DNA of 64,000 nucleotides, taken from Ectopseudomonas toyotomiensis (GTDB lineage: Bacteria; Pseudomonadota; Gammaproteobacteria; Pseudomonadales; Pseudomonadaceae). Of this stretch, positions 61,033 to 64,000 are shown in pieces. Within the stretch, counting starts at the first letter, position 1; each line of letters begins with the position of its first letter. The notes below the pieces were generated by a model that worked only from the letters and a program-made list of their open reading frames with translations, was not told where the DNA came from and did not search any database. The stretch covers positions 310,001-374,000 of the forward strand of contig NZ_FOXK01000006.1 of NCBI RefSeq assembly GCF_900115695.1, written 5' to 3'. The position numbers and the translations under genes were made by a program.

Positions 61033-61055
61033 AAAAAGCCGGGGGCTGCCCGGCC
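61033..61055 (-). terminator. Intrinsic terminator of the dapA-bamC-purC unit
   Basis: On the minus strand GCCGGG-loop-CCCGGC is followed by five T residues, just beyond the purC stop. Confidence 0.8.
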
Positions 61056-61069
61056 TTCTCTCGCAGGGC

Positions 61070-61939
61070 TCAGGCAGTCAGGCGGGTCAGCGCTTCGCGG
61101 TACTTGTCAGCGGTTTTCTGCGCGACATCTGCCGGTACGGCCGGGGCCGGGGCTTGCTTGTTCCAGCCGGTGGATTCCAGCCAGTCGCGCACGAACTGCT
61201 TATCGAAGCTCGGCGGGTTGCTGCCTTCGGCGTAGCTGTCGGCCGGCCAGAAGCGACTGGAGTCCGGGGTCAGCACTTCGTCCATCAGGGTCAGGGTGCC
61301 GTCTTCGTCCAGGCCGAATTCGAACTTGGTGTCGGCAATGATGATCCCGCGGGTAGCGGCGTACTCGACAGCCGTGGTGTACAGCTTGATCGCCGTGTCA
61401 CGCACCTGGGCAGCCAGTTCGGCGCCGATGATGGCTTCGCACTGCTCGAAGCTGATGTTCTCGTCATGATCGCCCACGGCGGCCTTGGTCGAGGGGGTGA
61501 AGATCGGTTGCGGCAGTTTGGCCGCTTCCTTCAGGCCAGCCGGCAGGGCGATGCCGCAGACGGTGCCGCTCTTCTGGTATTCCTTCCAGCCGGAGCCGAC
61601 GATGTAGCCACGCACGATGGCTTCCACGGCGACCGGCTTGAGGCGCTTGGCGACGACTGCACGGCCTTCGACCAGTGGCAGCTCGGCGGCGGACACGACG
61701 TCCTCGACCTTGTCACCGGTGAAGTGGTTGGGCACCACGCCAGCCAGCTTGTCGAACCAGAAGTTGGAGATGGCGGTGAGGATCTTGCCCTTCTCCGGAA
61801 TCGGTTGTTCGAGGATGACGTCGAATGCCGACAGACGATCGGTGGCCACCATCAGCATGCGCTTGTCGTCGATTTCGTAGAGGTCGCGGACCTTGCCCGA
61901 GTAGATCTTCTTCAGGCTCAGGGTGGTGGGTGTGCTCAT
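61070..61939 (-). CDS. purC: SAICAR synthetase (long form)
   Basis: Phosphoribosylaminoimidazole-succinocarboxamide synthase of purine synthesis, 289 aa. Motifs: [12 protein letters not shown] (ATP-binding start), [59 protein letters not shown]. At 289 aa it belongs to the longer form (yeast Ade1-like) rather than the roughly 237-aa form of E. coli. The ORF begins at 62035, but ATG 61939 starts the family-like sequence. It is downstream of bamC on the same strand, followed by tRNA-Ser and a terminator. Confidence 0.93.
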   Translation of the reverse strand: MSTPTTLSLKKIYSGKVRDLYEIDDKRMLMVATDRLSAFDVILEQPIPEKGKILTAISNFWFDKLAGVVPNHFTGDKVEDVVSAAELPLVEGRAVVAKRLKPVAVEAIVRGYIVGSGWKEYQKSGTVCGIALPAGLKEAAKLPQPIFTPSTKAAVGDHDENISFEQCEAIIGAELAAQVRDTAIKLYTTAVEYAATRGIIIADTKFEFGLDEDGTLTLMDEVLTPDSSRFWPADSYAEGSNPPSFDKQFVRDWLESTGWNKQAPAPAVPADVAQKTADKYREALTRLTA

Positions 61940-62052
61940 GTCGGCATTTCCGTTTCTGGCAAACAAAACAGGCGAAACCTTTGCGGGTTTCGCCCATCGA
62001 TTAACGGCTGGAGCGCACTGCAGGCCGTTTTCCAACGGCCTGCAGGCGCCGG

Positions 62053-63174
62053 TCAGCCGAGATTATCCTGGATCAGGCTCAGCACGCGGCGCGATACGTC
62101 GGCCGGGGCAACGGTGTTGAGGTCTTTTTCCACGGTGACCTGGACGCCATCGCCAACCGGAGTCAGGCGCACCTGGTAGCGCTCGGCGCGGGCTTCGATC
62201 TCTTCCTTGCTCGGCGCGCTGCCGAACATGCGACCGAAGAAGCCTGGCTTCTCTTCGTTGATCTGAGCGCCTTCGGCCATGTTGATGTAGTACAGGCCAA
62301 GGCTGCGGTTGAGGTCGTCGACGCGCACATTGCCGAGTTCCAGCGAACGGCCGACGCCGGACCAGGCGCGGTCGAAATCGGCACCGAGGTTGAGCACCGG
62401 GTTGCCGTTGCCGTCTTCGCTCAGGCTGACGCGGCTGGGCGCATCGTAGTCGCGTGCGGCGAGCAGCGATACCGAGCCGCCCTGCTCCACGCCACGGGCC
62501 ATGCTCACCAGCATTTCGTCGAGCAGTGCAGCTTCGAGGCTGGCATTGCCGCTACGGGCAGCGAAATCAACATCGGCAGTGCTGCCGGCAGAACGCTCGG
62601 CGCTGGTGACGAAGACTTCACTGGTGTTGCGCTGCACGCCCGGCTCGATGCGCACGCGCACGCGGGTTTCGGCATCCGCCGCAACGCCGGAAACGCGGCT
62701 GCTCAGACTGCGCGCCATGCTCGTGGAGAGCTCATCGAAACGCTGCCAGGAGGTGATGAACTCACCGGTTTGCGGACGCTCGCTGGCGATGCGGAAACCG
62801 TTGTCCTCGAAGAACTGACGCACCAGCGGCCAGACTTCGGCCGGCACGCGCTGGGCCACGACCCAACGCGAATCGCCACTGCGCTGCAGACTGAACTCGC
62901 GCTCGTCGGCACGTACCTGCAGGCCCTGCGGGCGCGGCACTTCGAATTCGGCCGGGGTCGCGGTGCTGCTGGCCACCTGGGCAGGCACCGGCAGCAGCGG
63001 ATCGAGACGCTTGGCCTGGACATCGGCCGGCAATTGCATCGGTGCAGTCTGGCGCGCTTCCAGGTAGTCGCTGCCGCGATCACGGAAGTAGCCATTTTCA
63101 CCCCAGAGCCAGCCGCAACCGCTGGTGCTGGAGACGATCAGAGCAAGGGCGGAAAATCCGGCCAGTCGCTTCAT
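62053..63174 (-). CDS. bamC: Outer-membrane assembly lipoprotein BamC
   Basis: 373-aa lipoprotein of the BAM complex, which inserts beta-barrel proteins into the outer membrane. The signal peptide ends in lipobox STSGC with C20 as the lipidated Cys. The next segment ([20 protein letters not shown]) is the BamC-type unstructured N-terminal region. Helix-grip domains follow. ATG 63174 is chosen over the ORF start at 63204 because the signal peptide begins there. It lies 16 bp after dapA, the order common in Pseudomonas. Confidence 0.9.
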   Translation of the reverse strand: MKRLAGFSALALIVSSTSGCGWLWGENGYFRDRGSDYLEARQTAPMQLPADVQAKRLDPLLPVPAQVASSTATPAEFEVPRPQGLQVRADEREFSLQRSGDSRWVVAQRVPAEVWPLVRQFFEDNGFRIASERPQTGEFITSWQRFDELSTSMARSLSSRVSGVAADAETRVRVRIEPGVQRNTSEVFVTSAERSAGSTADVDFAARSGNASLEAALLDEMLVSMARGVEQGGSVSLLAARDYDAPSRVSLSEDGNGNPVLNLGADFDRAWSGVGRSLELGNVRVDDLNRSLGLYYINMAEGAQINEEKPGFFGRMFGSAPSKEEIEARAERYQVRLTPVGDGVQVTVEKDLNTVAPADVSRRVLSLIQDNLG

Positions 63175-63190
63175 GCGTAGAATCCTTGAG

Positions 63191-64000
63191 TTAAGCCAAT
63201 ACACCGCACTGGCGCATGGCCTGGCGCAGCGGTTCGTGACAGCGCGGGCTGAGCCAGGTCAGCGGCAGACGAATACCGTCGCCCATCAGCCCCATTTCGT
63301 GCAGCGCCCATTTCACCGGAATCGGGTTGGATTCGAGGAACAGTGCCTTGTGCAGCGGCATCAGACGGTCGTTGATGGCGCGGGCGATGGCCGCCTCGCC
63401 ACGCATGGCGGCGGCGCACAGGTCGCTCATGGCACGCGGCGCAACGTTGGCGGTGACGGAGATGTTGCCCTTGCCACCCAGCAGCATCAGTTCGACGGCA
63501 GTGGCGTCGTCACCGGAATAGACGAGGAAATCCTTGCTGACGCGATCCAGCACGTCCTGAGCGCGCTGCAGGTCGCCGGTGGCTTCCTTGATGCCGATGA
63601 TGTTGTCGATCTTCGACAGGCGCTCGACGGTCTCCGGCAGCATGTCGCACACGGTACGGCCCGGCACGTTGTAGAGAATCTGCGGGATCGAGACGGCTTC
63701 GGCGATGTGGCGGAAATGCAGGTACAGGCCTTCCTGGGTCGGCTTGTTGTAGTACGGGGTGACCAGCAGGGCGGCGTCGGCGCCGACTTCCTGCGCGGCA
63801 CGGGTCAGCTCGACCGATTCACGGGTGGAGTTGCCGCCGGTGCCGGCGATCACCGGCATACGGCCGGCAACCTGCTTGACCACGCGCTTGATCACTTCGA
63901 TGTGCTCGGGCACTTCCAGCGTGGCGGACTCACCAGTGGTGCCGACCGCGACGATGGCATTGGTGCCCTCTTGCAGGTGGAAATCCACCAATTTGCTCAG
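63191..64000 (-). CDS. dapA: 4-Hydroxy-tetrahydrodipicolinate synthase, N-terminus outside window
   Basis: Lysine-pathway aldolase joining pyruvate and aspartate semialdehyde; about 270 residues are visible and about 20 N-terminal residues lie beyond 64000. Motifs: [10 protein letters not shown] (substrate-binding), [16 protein letters not shown] with the catalytic Tyr, and GIKEATGD with the Schiff-base Lys. The open frame continues past the first in-window ATG (63991) to the edge. Confidence 0.96.
   Translation of the reverse strand: MSKLVDFHLQEGTNAIVAVGTTGESATLEVPEHIEVIKRVVKQVAGRMPVIAGTGGNSTRESVELTRAAQEVGADAALLVTPYYNKPTQEGLYLHFRHIAEAVSIPQILYNVPGRTVCDMLPETVERLSKIDNIIGIKEATGDLQRAQDVLDRVSKDFLVYSGDDATAVELMLLGGKGNISVTANVAPRAMSDLCAAAMRGEAAIARAINDRLMPLHKALFLESNPIPVKWALHEMGLMGDGIRLPLTWLSPRCHEPLRQAMRQCGVLA

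Overview
The window is high-GC, densely packed, gamma-proteobacterial DNA. The dapA-bamC-purC-tRNA-Ser neighbourhood, the metE/metR pair, the PvdE-type exporter and common pseudomonad intergenic hairpins all point to a Pseudomonas chromosome, most likely a non-aeruginosa lineage such as the mendocina/oleovorans group. The species-level guess is inference.

Positions 1-41189 are an iron-acquisition locus. A TonB-dependent receptor (minus strand, cut by the window edge) and a 37-kb co-directional biosynthetic operon (1197-38540) diverge from an intergenic region carrying a good Fur-box match. The operon holds a stand-alone SyrP-like beta-hydroxylase, a stand-alone condensation (C) domain, a second beta-hydroxylase, four NRPS genes, a PvdE-type exporter and a type II thioesterase. 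Adenylation (A) codes read by eye give His, Dab, X (unassigned, DLKNVGSDV), Ser, Ser, Asp, Dab, Asp. An active epimerization (E) domain follows the second Ser, and a thioesterase (TE) ends the line. Three hydroxylases match three hydroxylatable residues (His, Asp, Asp), giving three bidentate iron ligands. This is the logic of corrugatin-type lipopeptide siderophores. The His module and the last Asp module both start with a degenerate C-like 'interface' domain next to a hydroxylase. A FhuF-type ferric-siderophore reductase and an SbmA/YddA-type ABC transporter, with a second candidate Fur box between them, close the locus.

Positions 41247-58350 are ordinary chromosome: tRNA-Arg(CCU), an amino-acid dehydrogenase, a fused indolepyruvate ferredoxin oxidoreductase, an Lrp/AsnC regulator broken by one in-frame TGA, an EamA transporter, a small conserved protein, a secreted alpha/beta hydrolase, metE and metR with MetR boxes between them, and a TetR/membrane-fusion/RND efflux operon with a tandem operator.

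Positions 58350-60950 are accessory: a long inverted repeat, a toxin-antitoxin pair with a perfect 20-bp palindrome upstream, and the remnant of an element integrated at tRNA-Ser(CGA). The remnant has duplicated tRNA 3' ends flanking a 5'-truncated tyrosine integrase and a DUF4124 protein. The window ends with purC (long form), bamC and a partial dapA, all on the minus strand.
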